Shown piece after piece: positions 19,725 through 28,373 of a DNA stretch of 64,000 bases. Location: NCBI RefSeq assembly GCF_010548275.1, contig NZ_JAAGLT010000001.1, positions 620,001 to 684,000 of the forward strand. Direction: 5' to 3'. A program made the translations under genes and the position numbers. Below the pieces are notes generated by a model. It was not told the origin of the DNA. It saw nothing but the letters and a program-made list of their open reading frames with translations, and did no database searches. The number at the start of each line of letters is the position of its first letter. The first letter of the stretch is position 1. Source of the stretch: Streptomyces sp. SID12488. GTDB taxonomy: Bacteria; Actinomycetota; Actinomycetes; Streptomycetales; Streptomycetaceae.

Positions 19725-21179
19725 ATGACGTCGTCAACAGTGACCTCGTCGGAGTCCCCCCGGCCGCCACGGCCGAACCTCGCCTTTCGGCAGTTGCGCG
19801 GACAGCGCTCTCCGGGCGAGTTCGCCGCGGCGGTACGGCGGGCCGCCCGCGAGATCGGGGAGCGGGTCAGCTGTGACGCGCGTTACGTCGGCCGGGTCGA
19901 GGCGGGTGAGATCCGCTGTCCCAACTACGCCTACGAACGGGTGTTCCTGCACATGTTCCCTGGCCGGACGCTGGCCGACCTGGGGTTCGCGTCCCGCTCG
20001 TCGGTGCGCGGCCGCGGGGCCCGCGACATGGAGGACACGCCCTCCGCGCACCCCGCGAGCCCGACGTACGGCACCGGTGAGACGCCGGGGGCGTACGAGA
20101 CGTATGAGATGCAGGACGCGCAGGACCCGTACGGAACGCACGACAACTACGAGGAGAGCGACGTGCTGCGTCGCGCATTCATGACGGGCGGTGCCACCGC
20201 GGCAGCCGCCTCCCTGAGCCCCTTCGGGTTCACGTATGAGGCTTCGGCCTCGGCCGCGGGCCGTCCCGCGCGCCGCGTCGGAGCCGTCGAGGCGGGGGCC
20301 CTGGAAGAGGCCGTCCGCCGTATCAGACTGCTCGACGACCGGCACGGCGCCGACGGCCTCTACCGGCGCGCGGCGGCACCACTGCGGGCCGCCTACGAGC
20401 TGCTCGACGCGGGCACGGTACGGCAGACCACCGCGGACCGGCTGCACTCGGGCGCCGGTGAACTCGCCATCTCCGTCGGCTGGCTGGCGCACGACTCGGG
20501 CCGCTTCGACGACGCGCGCTCGCACTACGCGGAGGCGCTGGCGACCGCCCGGGTGGCCGGGGACGCGGCCCTGGAGGCGCACGCCTTCTGCAACACCGCG
20601 TTCCTCGCGCGCGACACGGGGCGACCACGCGAGGCGGTCAGAGCGGCACAGGCCGCCCAGCGCGTGGCCCGGCCCCTGGGCTCACCCCGCCTGATGTCGC
20701 TGCTCGCGCTGCGCGAGGCGGGCGGCTGGGCGGGCCTCGCCGACCGCGCCGGCTGCGAACAGGCACTGGCGCGGGCCCAAGCGCTGTACGAACGCGGCCC
20801 CTCGGAGGCCGACCCCGAGTGGATGAGCTTCTACGGCGAGGCCGAGCTGGAGGGTTTGGAGGCGCAGTGCTGGTCGACGCTGGGCGACTGGCCCCGCGCG
20901 GCCCGGCACGCCCGCCGCGCGGCCCACCTCCAGAACCCGCACTTCACCCGGAACATCGCCCTCTACACGGCCGAGCTCACCGACGACCTGGCCCGCGGCG
21001 GCCACCCGGACGAGGCGGCGGAGGCGGGCATGCGGGTTCTGGACCTGCTGGACGAGGTCCAGTCCTCCCGCATCCAGACGATGCTGGCGGCCACGGCGCG
21101 GGTGCTTCTGCCTCACCGGCGGGCATCGGGGGTTTCGGCTTTCCTGGAGCGGCACGCGAGCCTGCCGCGCACGGCCTGA
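19725..21179 (+). CDS. Large TPR-containing transcriptional regulator (NsdA-like)
   Basis: A 484-residue regulator. The N-terminal about 75 residues resemble a reduced helix-turn-helix (LAFRQLRGQRSPGEFAAAVRR ... RYVGRVEAGEIRCPNYAYERV). A Tyr/Glu/Asp-rich linker (about 95-145) and a twin-Arg-like hydrophobic stretch (VLRRAFMTGGATAAAASL) precede about 300 residues of TPR-like helices (ELAISVGWLAHDSGRFDDA and similar). The layout matches the Streptomyces NsdA family, which represses differentiation and antibiotic production; assignment to NsdA itself is tentative. The ATG at 19725 has GAGAGGG upstream, but an in-frame ATG at 19659 would add 22 residues. Confidence 0.82.
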   Translation: MTSSTVTSSESPRPPRPNLAFRQLRGQRSPGEFAAAVRRAAREIGERVSCDARYVGRVEAGEIRCPNYAYERVFLHMFPGRTLADLGFASRSSVRGRGARDMEDTPSAHPASPTYGTGETPGAYETYEMQDAQDPYGTHDNYEESDVLRRAFMTGGATAAAASLSPFGFTYEASASAAGRPARRVGAVEAGALEEAVRRIRLLDDRHGADGLYRRAAAPLRAAYELLDAGTVRQTTADRLHSGAGELAISVGWLAHDSGRFDDARSHYAEALATARVAGDAALEAHAFCNTAFLARDTGRPREAVRAAQAAQRVARPLGSPRLMSLLALREAGGWAGLADRAGCEQALARAQALYERGPSEADPEWMSFYGEAELEGLEAQCWSTLGDWPRAARHARRAAHLQNPHFTRNIALYTAELTDDLARGGHPDEAAEAGMRVLDLLDEVQSSRIQTMLAATARVLLPHRRASGVSAFLERHASLPRTA

Positions 21180-21207
21180 GCCTTCGCTCCCGGCCGGCCC
21201 TCGGCTG

Positions 21208-21290
21208 CGGGCCCGGTGGGGGCTGGTCGCGCCCACGCGGCGGAGCCGCACAATGTCACAGCCCCGCGCCCCTGAGGGGGCGCCCAGTCG
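21208..21290. repeat. Dispersed intergenic repeat, copy 2 (inverted relative to copy 1)
   Basis: Read on the minus strand this repeats copy 1: a GGGGCGCGGGGCTGT core, then GCGGCTCCGCCGCGTGGGCG and ACCAGCCCCCAC. It lies between convergent genes. Confidence 0.7.
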
Positions 21291-21317
21291 CCCAGAGTTC
21301 ACAGGCGCCGGGTTGCG

Positions 21318-21914
21318 CTATCCGACCAGGTGCCCCAGGTCGTTCCAGCTCTCGATCGCCGGTTCGCCGTAGGCCCATCCCAGGACCGACAGTGATGTCG
21401 GGTTCAGTCTGATCCGTGCCGCGAAGTCGATCGGCAGCCCAAGCCAGCGCGCCCCGATCGACCGCAGTATGTGCCCGTGCGCGAACACCAGCACGTCACG
21501 ATCAGCGGACCGCGCCCACGCGACCACCTCGTCCGCGCGCGCGGTGACCGCCTCCAGGCTCTCGCCCCCGGGGACCCCGTCCCGCCAGATCAGCCAGCCC
21601 GGCCTGACGGCCTGGATCTGCGCCGGGGTCATGCCCTCGTACGTCCCGTAGTCCCACTCCATGAGCGTGTCCCACGCGGTCGCGCGCTCACCGAACCCGG
21701 CGATCTCGCACGTCTCACGCGCGCGTGCCAGTGGGCTCGTGCGCACCTCGACCCCGGGGAGCCCGTCGAAGGGCGCCCGGCTCAGCCGTTCGCCGAGCAG
21801 CTTGGCGCCGCGCCGCCCTTCCCCCATGAGGGGGACGTCGGTCCTGCCGGTGTGCTTGCCGGACAGTGACCACTCCGTCTGCCCGTGCCGGGCCAGCAGG
21901 ATGCGCGATGCCAT
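21318..21914 (-). CDS. Histidine phosphatase family protein (phosphoglycerate-mutase-like)
   Basis: A 198-residue branch-1 histidine phosphatase. The phospho-acceptor His is in [12 protein letters not shown], the partner Arg in [12 protein letters not shown], the acid Glu in [12 protein letters not shown], and the second His in [12 protein letters not shown]. Members act as acid phosphatases or cofactor-dependent mutases; the substrate cannot be fixed here. The ATG at 21914 has GGAAGGGG upstream. Confidence 0.9.
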   Translation of the reverse strand: MASRILLARHGQTEWSLSGKHTGRTDVPLMGEGRRGAKLLGERLSRAPFDGLPGVEVRTSPLARARETCEIAGFGERATAWDTLMEWDYGTYEGMTPAQIQAVRPGWLIWRDGVPGGESLEAVTARADEVVAWARSADRDVLVFAHGHILRSIGARWLGLPIDFAARIRLNPTSLSVLGWAYGEPAIESWNDLGHLVG

Positions 21915-22199
21915 GAGGACCCCTTCCGGGGGGAGACGGTGAGCGTGGCAAATCAGGTGAGAGGCGAACGAAAGGGAACGGTCAAGCGAATCAGGGGTAC
22001 CGAATGGTGGAAAAGCAAGGCGGAACCCCTCCATCATCGCGCACGCTGTCCGGGGGCAACCGGGGGGTCGATCTTTGCGTCTTGTGGGACGGGGGCGCCG
22101 CATGGGGCGTTCACGTACACCGTAAAATCGGACGAACCGCAGGCCACCGACGACCGGAGGCGCAGCTCAACGGGAACACAGAGTGGGAGAGACGATCGG

Positions 22200-23174
22200 A
22201 TGCCGCGGACCGATAGTGCACGGACCGGGGCGGCCTCGCCCACCCGCCTCCGCTGGTGGACCGAGCTGCCACTGCTCCTGCTGGTCTACGCGTGCTATTC
22301 GACCGGACGCCTGCTGGTGCGGGGAGACGAGTCGACCGCCGTCGATCACGGCCTGGCGATCCTCCGGTTCGAGAAGTCCCTGTGGCTGAACGCCGAGCAC
22401 CCGCTCAACCGTCTGTTCACCCGCGAACCCTGGATCGGCGTACCGGCCGACTTCTGGTACGCGTCGCTGCACTACCTCGTCACCCCCGCCATCCTGATCT
22501 GGCTCTTCCGGTCCCGTGCCGTCCACTACCGGGCGGCCCGCGCCTGGCTGATGACCTCGACCTTCATCGGCCTCATCGGCTTCACCCTGCTGCCCACCTG
22601 CCCGCCCCGCCTGCTCGACGCCGGCCACGGCTTCGTGGACACGATGGCCCAGTACAGCTCGTACGGCTGGTGGGGCGGCCAGGCCAGCGCCCCGCGAGGG
22701 CTCGGCGGTATGACGAACCAGTACGCGGCGATGCCCAGCCTGCACGTCGGCTGGGCCCTGTGGTGCGGAGTGATGCTGTGGCGGTACGGCGGTACGCGCA
22801 CCACCAAGGTCCTGGGCGTCGCCTACCCGCTGATCACCACCATCGTGGTCATGGGCACCGCCAACCACTACTTCCTCGACGCCGCCGCGGGCGCCGCCGT
22901 GATGGGCCTCGGGCTGCTGCTGGCACCGCTCGTCATACGGAACGCGGACCGGGCGAGGGCGTGGATCACGGCCCGCGTCGCGCCTGTCGCGCCCGTCGCA
23001 ACGCGCTCTCACGGCGCAGAGGCCCCAATTGTCAGTGGTGAATGCCAGACTTCCCCGCGTGAGCGAATTCCAAGGCAGCGCGAGTCCGTCTTCGGGCCAG
23101 GTCCCGGGCCAGGGGCCGAGCCGAGTACCGCTTCCGCGGACGCGGGGGACGGCGCTGCGGCAGCGGCTCGCTGA
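22200..23174 (+). CDS. PAP2-superfamily membrane phosphatase/phosphotransferase
   Basis: A 324-residue membrane protein with six hydrophobic segments and the PAP2 catalytic motifs: AMPSLHVGWAL with the catalytic His and GTANHYFLDAAAGA with the second His and Asp. The overall layout resembles the inositolphosphotransferase-like PAP2 branch of actinobacteria. The last about 80 residues are Pro/Gly/Ala-rich and cytoplasmic. This tail overlaps the start region and promoter of the nuclease gene (from 23029), so the C-terminal coding sequence also carries the next gene's promoter. Confidence 0.87.
   Translation: MPRTDSARTGAASPTRLRWWTELPLLLLVYACYSTGRLLVRGDESTAVDHGLAILRFEKSLWLNAEHPLNRLFTREPWIGVPADFWYASLHYLVTPAILIWLFRSRAVHYRAARAWLMTSTFIGLIGFTLLPTCPPRLLDAGHGFVDTMAQYSSYGWWGGQASAPRGLGGMTNQYAAMPSLHVGWALWCGVMLWRYGGTRTTKVLGVAYPLITTIVVMGTANHYFLDAAAGAAVMGLGLLLAPLVIRNADRARAWITARVAPVAPVATRSHGAEAPIVSGECQTSPRERIPRQRESVFGPGPGPGAEPSTASADAGDGAAAAAR
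23029..23051 (+). promoter_or_regulatory. RecA-NDp/PafBC-type DNA-damage promoter for the nuclease-helicase operon
   Basis: TTGTCAGTG, then 8 bases, then CAGACT matches the LexA-independent actinobacterial damage promoter (TTGTCRGTG-N8-TAnnnT) except the first base of the -10. The -10 ends 7 bases before the GTG at 23059, the spacing of a leaderless transcript. It lies inside the end of the upstream PAP2 gene. Confidence 0.68.
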
Positions 23175-24435
23175 ACTGCGCGGTCCCGCGGTCCCGCCGA
23201 AGGCACTGGACGCGCGTGCCCTCGCGGCCCTCGCCGCCAACCCCGGGTGCAGACGGCGCGCGATCCTGGACGGCGCGGGGGTGAACAAGGCGACGCTGGC
23301 GAGCGCGCTGGGTTCACCGACCGCCTTCGGACAGTCCCAGTTCGCTCTGGCGCGCGGCAACACCTTCGAGGCCCGGGTCAAGGCCGACGGCGGCGCGGAG
23401 CTGCTCCGGCTGGTGCACGAGAAGCTGGACCCGGGTGCCGAACCGCCGACGGAGGCCGAGGTACCCGACCTCACGGCGAGCGGGCCGGAGGGCCGCACCG
23501 CGCGGACGGCACTGGCCCTGCGCGAAGCCACAGCGGCGGCGCGGGCCGCCACGGGTACGGGTACGGGTACGGGTACGGGTACGGGTACGGGTACGGGTAC
23601 GGGTACGGGTACGGGTACGGGTACGGGTACGGGTACGGGTACGGGTACGGGTACGGGCGGCTGGACGCTCCTCGACCACCCCATGCTCGCCCTCGACGTC
23701 GCGGGCTCGCCGGCCTTCCTGGAACCGGACGCGGTGGTCGTGCACCCCGACGGCAGCTGGACGGTCGTCGAGATCAAGTCCTTCCCGATGCTGGACGGTT
23801 CGGCGGACCCCGCGAAGGTGGGTGCGGCGGCCCGCCAGGCCGCCGTGTACGTGCTGGCGCTGGAGGAGGTCGCCGCTCGGCTCGTCCAGGACGGCGATCC
23901 GGCGCCGGTCGTGCGCCACCGGGTGCTGCTGGTCTGTCCGAAGGACTTCTCCAACCTCGCGGCGGCGTCCGCGGTCGACGTCCGCAAGCAGCGCGCGGTG
24001 ACCGGCCGCCAGCTGTCCCGGCTGACCCGTATCGAGGACATCGCCGACACCCTCCCCGAGGGCACCTGCTTCGACCCGGACCTGCCCACCGCCGAACTGA
24101 CCGCGTCGGTCGAGTCGGTCCCCGCGGAGTACGCGCCGGAGTGCCTGTCCACGTGCGAGCTGGCCTTCCACTGCCGCGACCGTTCCCGCGCGCGGGGCGC
24201 GGTGACGTCCCTGGGCCGTTCCGTACGGGCCGAACTGGGCGCCCTGACCACGGTCGACGACGTCCTGTCGGCGGCCCACGGCCGGTCCGGTGACCCTGCC
24301 GACCCGACGGTGGCCACGCTGCGGAGGGCGGCCACCCTGCGCGCGGAGGCGCTGCGCGGCGCCGAACTCGCCCCTCCGGAGACGGAGTTGGAGCTGGAGT
24401 TGGAGTTGGGGACAGGGGGTGCCGCATGTCGTTGA
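23059..24435 (+). CDS. Cas4/RecB-like PD-(D/E)XK nuclease with probable Fe-S cluster
   Basis: A 458-residue protein. RecB-family nuclease motifs appear in order: GNTFEA (Glu104), EPDAVV (Asp224), VVEIKS (Glu238, Lys240) and RQAAVY (Gln260, Tyr264). One Cys before motif I (Cys64) and three near the C-terminus (Cys362, Cys366, Cys372; spacing CX3CX5C) resemble the 4Fe-4S staple of Cas4, AddB and Dna2, whose usual spacing is CX2CX5C. Residues about 165-200 are 18 Thr-Gly dipeptides from a hexanucleotide repeat, between motif I and II. GTG at 23059 is chosen from the leaderless promoter spacing; TTG at 23029 is an alternative. It overlaps the next gene by 10 bases. Confidence 0.82.
   Translation: MSEFQGSASPSSGQVPGQGPSRVPLPRTRGTALRQRLAELRGPAVPPKALDARALAALAANPGCRRRAILDGAGVNKATLASALGSPTAFGQSQFALARGNTFEARVKADGGAELLRLVHEKLDPGAEPPTEAEVPDLTASGPEGRTARTALALREATAAARAATGTGTGTGTGTGTGTGTGTGTGTGTGTGTGTGTGTGGWTLLDHPMLALDVAGSPAFLEPDAVVVHPDGSWTVVEIKSFPMLDGSADPAKVGAAARQAAVYVLALEEVAARLVQDGDPAPVVRHRVLLVCPKDFSNLAAASAVDVRKQRAVTGRQLSRLTRIEDIADTLPEGTCFDPDLPTAELTASVESVPAEYAPECLSTCELAFHCRDRSRARGAVTSLGRSVRAELGALTTVDDVLSAAHGRSGDPADPTVATLRRAATLRAEALRGAELAPPETELELELELGTGGAACR
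23551..23658 (+). repeat. 18-copy hexanucleotide (ACGGGT) tandem repeat inside the nuclease gene
   Basis: Seventeen perfect ACGGGT units and a final ACGGGC encode (Thr-Gly)18. The unit is a multiple of three, so changes in copy number keep the frame and only change linker length. The repeat is open in all six frames, which creates long spurious reading frames here. Confidence 0.97.
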
Positions 24436-26054
24436 TCGCCACGCTCGCCCGCCTCGAAGCAGTCAGCACCGGGCGCGCCCAGCCCGCCGCCACCGTCCGG
24501 CACCGCCATCTGTCCGAGCGGCCGCTCGTCCTCGTACCGCTGATCACCGCCGGTGAGGCCGGGGCTCCGCTGGGCGCGCTGGTCGGCGACGACCGGGACG
24601 CGCCGCGTCTGCTCGTCGTACCTCAGCCGCGCGACCGCGACCTCAGGTTCGCGTTCCTCGCCGAACTGGCCGACGTCGTCCTGCCGTTCATCGACTCCCA
24701 CGCCGAAGCCGTGGAGGCCGCGGAGCGCAACGAGATCGACCCGGAGACCGGCAAGCGCGTAAAGGTCGAGGTCGAACTGTGCGCGGACGCACCCCAGTTG
24801 ATCGTCCCGAGCCGCGCCGGCATCGACTTCGTACGGCTGCTGGGGCGCTCGATGCGCTTCAGGCGTACGGCGGAACAGGACCCGGAGACGCCACATCCCG
24901 CGCCGCCCCATGTGCCGTTGCTCGGCCGCTGGTTCACGCACTACGGGGAGCGGGCCCGGGTCCCCGGCTCCGCCCTCCTCCTGGCGCTGACGGACGTGCT
25001 GTCGCGGCACTGGGCCACCGGTCAGTCCACGCTGGAGGACCAGCACCTGGGTGCGCTGCTCGCCTGGATCGACCCGCCGGACGGGGTGTCGGGCGCCGAG
25101 GCGGCGCTGCGGGCCGAGTTGGCGCGGGACGGGAAGGGGCAGCTGCTGTGGCCGCCGGCCGGTCCGGCGACCGACCCCGCGTTCGACAACAAGCTGCTCG
25201 CCCCCGCGATCGAGAACTACAACCGCGCGCGGACGGCGCTCGCCGGCGCCGAGGACGGTGAGTCGGCGGACGACCGGCTCGGTGTACTCACCGCCACCGA
25301 GCGGGAGATCCGCGCCCTCGTCGAGAGCCGTACGCGGCCCACCTGGGACGCGGTGTGGCGCGGCCTCGACCTCCTGAGGACGCTGCCGGAGGGCGCGCAC
25401 GCGGGCGACAGGTGGACGCGCGACCGGTGGTCGTTCACCGGCCACCGCGACCGGGTCACCGCGGGCGAGCCCCCGCAGCCACGCCGCGACGACGCGGTGA
25501 CGGCGGCGAACAAACTGGCCACGCGCGAGCGCGAGCAGGCCCGTCTGGAGGCCCAGGAGGCCTTGGACGACCCGCTGGTGATGGCGGGCCGACGGCTGTC
25601 CGGGGAGGCGTTCGCGGGCGAGGTCACGGACGTCGTCATGACGTACAGCGAGGGCAAGCGCCCGAGCCCGCGCCCATTGGTCACCGTCCGCACCGACGAC
25701 CGCCCGCAGCTCGCCGAGCGGGTGAAGGTGTACCGCTCGCTGGGCGGCAAGCCGCAGGCGGCGGAGTTCGTGGGCCGTGAGGACGGTCCGGGAGCGGAGG
25801 GTTCGGGATCCGAGGGTTCGGTGATCGTCCTGCGAGTGGTCGACAAGATGGGCCGCGGCAAGGAGCCCGAGGTCGGATCAGTGCCCGAGAAGGGGGACCT
25901 GATCTGCTTCACGCTCTTCGAGCACGAACAGCGGGGCGGCGCGAAGCTCCCCGACGCGGACCAGACCCCGTGGACCCACGGCGGCCCACCGGGCGAGGAA
26001 GCGACACCGACGCTGCCGGCGGCCGACCCGGTGACCGAGGAGGACATCCTGTGA
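24426..26054 (+). CDS. Conserved protein of the nuclease-helicase operon, function unknown
   Basis: A 542-residue soluble protein with no signal peptide, membrane segment or motif I recognise. The N-terminal 250 residues are mixed alpha/beta (PLVLVPLITAGEAG, LRFAFLAELADVVLPFIDSH); the middle is helical and charged with a coiled-coil-like run (AANKLATREREQARLEAQEA); the C-terminal 150 residues look like a beta-barrel (VTDVVMTYSEGKR, LICFTLFEHEQ). The start overlaps the nuclease by 10 bases and the helicase starts 79 bases after it, so the three proteins probably work together. It may bind DNA or bridge the other two; this is inference from context only. Confidence 0.75.
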   Translation: MSLIATLARLEAVSTGRAQPAATVRHRHLSERPLVLVPLITAGEAGAPLGALVGDDRDAPRLLVVPQPRDRDLRFAFLAELADVVLPFIDSHAEAVEAAERNEIDPETGKRVKVEVELCADAPQLIVPSRAGIDFVRLLGRSMRFRRTAEQDPETPHPAPPHVPLLGRWFTHYGERARVPGSALLLALTDVLSRHWATGQSTLEDQHLGALLAWIDPPDGVSGAEAALRAELARDGKGQLLWPPAGPATDPAFDNKLLAPAIENYNRARTALAGAEDGESADDRLGVLTATEREIRALVESRTRPTWDAVWRGLDLLRTLPEGAHAGDRWTRDRWSFTGHRDRVTAGEPPQPRRDDAVTAANKLATREREQARLEAQEALDDPLVMAGRRLSGEAFAGEVTDVVMTYSEGKRPSPRPLVTVRTDDRPQLAERVKVYRSLGGKPQAAEFVGREDGPGAEGSGSEGSVIVLRVVDKMGRGKEPEVGSVPEKGDLICFTLFEHEQRGGAKLPDADQTPWTHGGPPGEEATPTLPAADPVTEEDIL

Positions 26055-26133
26055 ACGCCGGTTCGCGGAGGGGTTTTTCGATCGCCGCCGCCCAACGACA
26101 CCGCTGCCGCCCCACCCCCGAGGAAGGCCCCCT

Positions 26134-27486
26134 GTGAACCCCGCTCACCCCCCGCAGGCCGCCTTCGATCCCGGCGCCGCCGCCGGGCGGGCCACCGACG
26201 CGATCCTCCGCGACACGCTGCACGGCACCCACCGCGGAGTCGTCGTCGACTCGCCGCCCGGGGCCGGGAAGTCCACGCTCGTGGTCCGGGCCGCGCTCGA
26301 ACTGGCCGAGGCCGGGCGCCCGTTGATGGTCATCGCGCAGACGAACGCCCAGGTCGACGACCTCGTCGTCCGCCTCGCCGAGAAGAACCCCGAGCTGCCG
26401 GTTGGCCGCCTGCACAGCAGTGACTCCGACCCGTACGACAAGGCGCTGGACGACCTGCCGAACGTACGGAAGTCCGCGAAGGCGGCCGAGCTCGCGGGCC
26501 TGGACGTGGTGATCTCCACGGCCGCCAAGTGGGCCCACGTCAAGGTCGACGAGCCATGGCGGCACGCGATCGTGGACGAGGCGTACCAGATGCGCTCGGA
26601 CGCGCTGCTCGCCGTCGCCGGACTGTTCGAGCGGGCCCTGTTCGTGGGCGACCCGGGCCAGCTGGACCCCTTCTCGATCGTCGGCGCGGAACAGTGGGCG
26701 GGCCTGTCGTACGACCCGTCGGCCTCGGCGGTCACGACCCTCCTGGCCCACAACCCCGAGCTGCCCCAGCACCGCCTGCCGGTGTCCTGGCGGCTCCCGG
26801 CCTCGGCCGCGCCACTCGTCTCGGCCGCCTTCTACCCGTACACCCCGTTCCGCAGCGGCACCGGCCACGGCGACCGGCGGCTCGCCTTCGCGGTCCCGTC
26901 GGACGGCTCGGCCCCGGACCGGGTGCTCGACGAGGCCGCCGAATCGGGCTGGGGCCTGCTGGAACTCCCCGCCCGGCACACCCCGCGCACGGACCCCGAG
27001 GCGGTACGCGCGGTTGCCCTGGTCGTACGCCGCATGCTGGACCGGGGCGGCGCGGCCACGTCGGAACGCGGGCCCGACCCGACGCCGCTCACGGCCGACC
27101 GGATCGCGGTCGGCACCGCGCACCGGGATCAGGCGGCGGCCGTCCGGGCGGCGCTCGCCGAGCTGGGGGTCGCGGACGTCACCGTGGACACGGCGAACCG
27201 CCTCCAGGGGCGGGAGTTCGACGTGACGGTGATCCTGCACCCCCTCTCCGGCCGCCCCGACGCCACCGCCTTCCACCTGGAGACGGGCCGCCTCTGCGTC
27301 CTCGCCTCCAGACACCGGCACGCGTGCGTGGTGGTGTGCCGAGCGGGCGTGACGGAACTCCTGGACGACCATCCGTCGACGGAGCCGGTCCAGCTCGGGG
27401 TGACGGTGAAGTTCCCGGACGGCTGGGAGGCGATGATGTCCACATGGGATCGCTGGTCCGAGCACCGGGTGTCCTGGCAGCCGTGA
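26134..27486 (+). CDS. UPF1/Dna2-like superfamily 1 helicase
   Basis: A 450-residue SF1 helicase core. Motif I is DSPPGAGKST (Lys46), motif Ia VIAQTNAQVDDLV, motif II HAIVDEAYQM (Asp148, Glu149), motif III FVGDPGQLDP (Asp173), motif V DTANRLQGREFDV and motif VI VLASRHRHACVVV. The GDPGQLDP and LQGREFD forms are those of the SF1B UPF1/Dna2 group, likely 5'-3' movement. The GTG at 26134 has GAGGAAGG upstream. It is the third gene of the nuclease operon. Its C-terminal residues (PDGWEA ... EHRVSWQP) recur in degenerate form 100 bases downstream. Confidence 0.87.
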   Translation: MNPAHPPQAAFDPGAAAGRATDAILRDTLHGTHRGVVVDSPPGAGKSTLVVRAALELAEAGRPLMVIAQTNAQVDDLVVRLAEKNPELPVGRLHSSDSDPYDKALDDLPNVRKSAKAAELAGLDVVISTAAKWAHVKVDEPWRHAIVDEAYQMRSDALLAVAGLFERALFVGDPGQLDPFSIVGAEQWAGLSYDPSASAVTTLLAHNPELPQHRLPVSWRLPASAAPLVSAAFYPYTPFRSGTGHGDRRLAFAVPSDGSAPDRVLDEAAESGWGLLELPARHTPRTDPEAVRAVALVVRRMLDRGGAATSERGPDPTPLTADRIAVGTAHRDQAAAVRAALAELGVADVTVDTANRLQGREFDVTVILHPLSGRPDATAFHLETGRLCVLASRHRHACVVVCRAGVTELLDDHPSTEPVQLGVTVKFPDGWEAMMSTWDRWSEHRVSWQP

Positions 27487-27577
27487 TCGACGCGCCCCGG
27501 GCCCCTGGCCAACAGGCGCCCGGCACAGCGCCGCCCCCATCGCCGGACGGAGTCCGGCACGCCGCCGCAGGCGGCCG

Positions 27578-27661
27578 ATGGTTACAGCCCCCGACGGCTG
27601 GGAGGCGAACCACGCCGTGCTGTCGCATCTCGCGGAGCACCGGGTGCCCTGGCGGCCGTAG
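27578..27661 (+). pseudogene. Duplicated helicase C-terminal tail
   Basis: The reading frame from ATG 27578 to TAG 27661 encodes MVTAPDGWEANHAVL...AEHRVPWRP (27 residues). It aligns with the last residues of the helicase gene (PDGWEA, eight changed residues, then SEHRVSWQP). The rest of the 27487-27828 gap has no other gene. It looks like a relic of a tandem duplication or of allelic replacement of the helicase 3' end. Confidence 0.75.
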
Positions 27662-27828
27662 CGGCAGATCAGCTGCCTCATCGGGCGAACCCGGGGCCCA
27701 CTTGCGCGGGCAGGGGACAATGGACGGTGGCCCGGCTCGACGGCGGGGCCTTTCGACCGTGTGCCGTACATGCCGTGGCGCATGGAGGGTACGTACGAAC
27801 GGTGCGGACCGTACGAGGAGGAGAAGAC

Positions 27829-28236
27829 ATGGCGGAGCCAACGCCGCGTCGCAACGAACCGCGGCTACGCCCCGCGCCCCTGCTCTTCGAGCCCACGCAG
27901 GTGGCCGACGACCCCGAGCACTTCTTCGACCTGGAGTCGATCGACGACCCCCGCGCGCTGCTGACCCGCGCCACGGAGCTGACCCTCGCGTTCCGCGCCG
28001 CGACCGACCGCGCGGTCGAGTTCCAGGCGATGGCGGCGGCCCAGCTCGCCGACCCGCGCCGCTTCGACCGGCTGACCACGGCCGACATCGCGAACCAGGC
28101 GCAGTGGACCGAGGACTACGCGACGAAGATGGTCGAGTACGGCCGTGAGCTGCTGCGCGACGGCGGGGAGAACGCCAGCGGCGGAGGCGGCAGCGGGATC
28201 GGCGGCCACGGCCAGGGACACGTCGACCCGGTCTGA
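27829..28236 (+). CDS. Conserved small helical protein
   Basis: A 135-residue acidic protein with an ATG and a strong GAGGAGGAG ribosome site. A helical core (LLTRATELTLAFRAATDRAVEFQAMAAAQLADP, cited here only by its ends LLTRATEL and AAQLADP) is followed by a Gly/Ser-rich tail. No catalytic motif is visible. It follows the helicase tail in the same direction but has its own ribosome site and a 167-base gap, so membership of the operon is uncertain. Confidence 0.72.
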   Translation: MAEPTPRRNEPRLRPAPLLFEPTQVADDPEHFFDLESIDDPRALLTRATELTLAFRAATDRAVEFQAMAAAQLADPRRFDRLTTADIANQAQWTEDYATKMVEYGRELLRDGGENASGGGGSGIGGHGQGHVDPV

Positions 28237-28373
28237 TCCGGCCTGATCCGGCCTGAACCTGTCTCGTCCCAGCTGGCCCGATCCGGTCTCGAAAGTTCGT
28301 GCGGCATATTCAGGAGGGCAAGGTACCCCACCTCGCCCCCTCCCGTCCCGGTTTCCGGCAACCCTCGGAGATC

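Noticed and set aside
23530-23680. Long open frames in all six frames across the ACGGGT repeat
   Set aside because: The hexamer contains no stop in any frame, so the frames are by-products of the repeat; only the plus frame continues into nuclease motifs.
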